This document shows, piece after piece, positions 63,850-64,000 of a DNA stretch of 64,000 nt. How positions within the stretch are numbered: position 1 is the stretch's first letter; every line of letters begins with the position of its first letter. This DNA is from Chryseobacterium sp. MYb264 (lineage in GTDB: Bacteria > Bacteroidota > Bacteroidia > Flavobacteriales > Weeksellaceae). The DNA lies in assembly GCF_035974275.1 (NCBI RefSeq), contig NZ_CP142422.1, positions 3,224,001 to 3,288,000 of the forward strand. The letters are read 5' to 3'. The notes below the pieces were generated by a model, which was not told the DNA's origin, made no database searches, and worked only from the letters and a program-made list of their open reading frames with translations. A program made the translations under genes and the position numbers.

Positions 63850-64000
63850 ATGAAAAATTTGATTTTAGGTATGATTATCGTGTCTGCATTTATGACTTCA
63901 TGCGGACCCAAAAGTATGGCTGTAACCGGTCCCAAATACACCTCATCTGAACAAATCGTTCAGGGAAAAACCATTTTTGAGAACTCTTGTAACAAGTGTC
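63850..64000 (+). CDS. Cytochrome c-type lipoprotein paralogue (partial, right edge)
   Basis: A second haem lipoprotein, cut by the window edge after 50 residues. It has a signal and lipobox (MTSC) and the stretch EQIVQGKTIFENSCNKC, nearly matching the gene before it (EQIAQGKTIFENSCGKC). The haem motif reads C-N-K-C up to the edge, with the His codon beginning at the last base. Tandem duplicate of 63535-63828. Confidence 0.82.
   Translation, partial: MKNLILGMIIVSAFMTSCGPKSMAVTGPKYTSSEQIVQGKTIFENSCNKC

Noticed and set aside
1..64000. tRNA, rRNA, CRISPR arrays or riboswitches
   Set aside because: No cloverleaf, no repeated spacer array and no recognisable riboswitch core was seen in any gap.

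Overview
The window looks like chromosomal DNA of a low-GC Bacteroidota, most likely Chryseobacterium or a close Weeksellaceae relative. The evidence is the family content: DUF4293, DUF4271, DUF4296, DUF5689, DUF6146 and DUF4251 proteins, a Chryseobacterium-type bacteriocin-like leader peptide, exosortase XrtF and a Lon/Rho/FtsH set with Bacteroidota architecture. Several starts are also preceded by the Bacteroidota -7 element TAnnTTTG rather than a sigma-70 -10 box. No rRNA, tRNA or CRISPR array was seen.

Layout. 1-6.4 kb (minus strand): an FkbM methyltransferase cut by the left edge, a two-gene Fe-S redox module, an MCE/MlaD protein and a periplasmic prolyl isomerase. 6.5-10.4 kb: lon behind a sigma-54-type promoter, then an AI-2E family membrane protein. 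10.8-16.6 kb: TonB-dependent receptor, DUF5689 lipoprotein and secreted nuclease-like enzyme. 16.6-17.75 kb: two decayed genes, a DUF6146 lipoprotein and a secreted dehydroquinase-like protein. 17.8-24.8 kb: superoxide dismutase, rho with a long disordered region, DUF4293, an M28 peptidase, an MsbA-like exporter. 24.95-41.1 kb: two near-identical 1.47-kb insertion sequences in the same orientation bracket a 13.2-kb core block (psd, cdsA, LUD, ftsH, rsfS, birA, LptF/G permease, tgt, mannosyl-lipid synthase, hemD, oligopeptidase B). 41.2-45.8 kb: exosortase XrtF with its partner, divergent from a three-gene cassette resembling cell-wall sugar salvage (AmgK-like kinase, RapZ C-terminal domain protein, MurU-like nucleotidyltransferase), then a LOG-family protein and DUF6702. 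45.85-48.1 kb: an accessory pocket with a dispersed repeat, a TNT-like NAD-glycohydrolase lipoprotein with a candidate immunity gene, and a double-glycine, cysteine-rich peptide. 48.2-56.6 kb: DoxX, acyl-CoA dehydrogenase, DUF4349, GH125 mannosidase, pgi, a toxin-antitoxin pair, folD, queE. 56.6-64 kb: a sugar-phosphate transferase, MlaE/MlaF with a beta-barrel protein, M48 protease, DUF4251, meaB, and two tandem cytochrome c lipoproteins, the second cut by the right edge.

How genes may work together. Psd and CdsA serve phospholipid synthesis. MlaD, MlaE and MlaF probably form one lipid-transport system although they are about 54 kb apart. Tgt and QueE both belong to queuosine synthesis. AmgK/RapZ-C/MurU would return peptidoglycan amino sugars to UDP-sugars. 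The TonB receptor, DUF5689 protein and nuclease would scavenge an extracellular substrate. The most unusual items are the TNT/immunity pair, the bacteriocin-like peptide, the salvage cassette with a sensor-like RapZ domain, a Tgt lacking its three zinc cysteines, and the sigma-54 promoter on lon.
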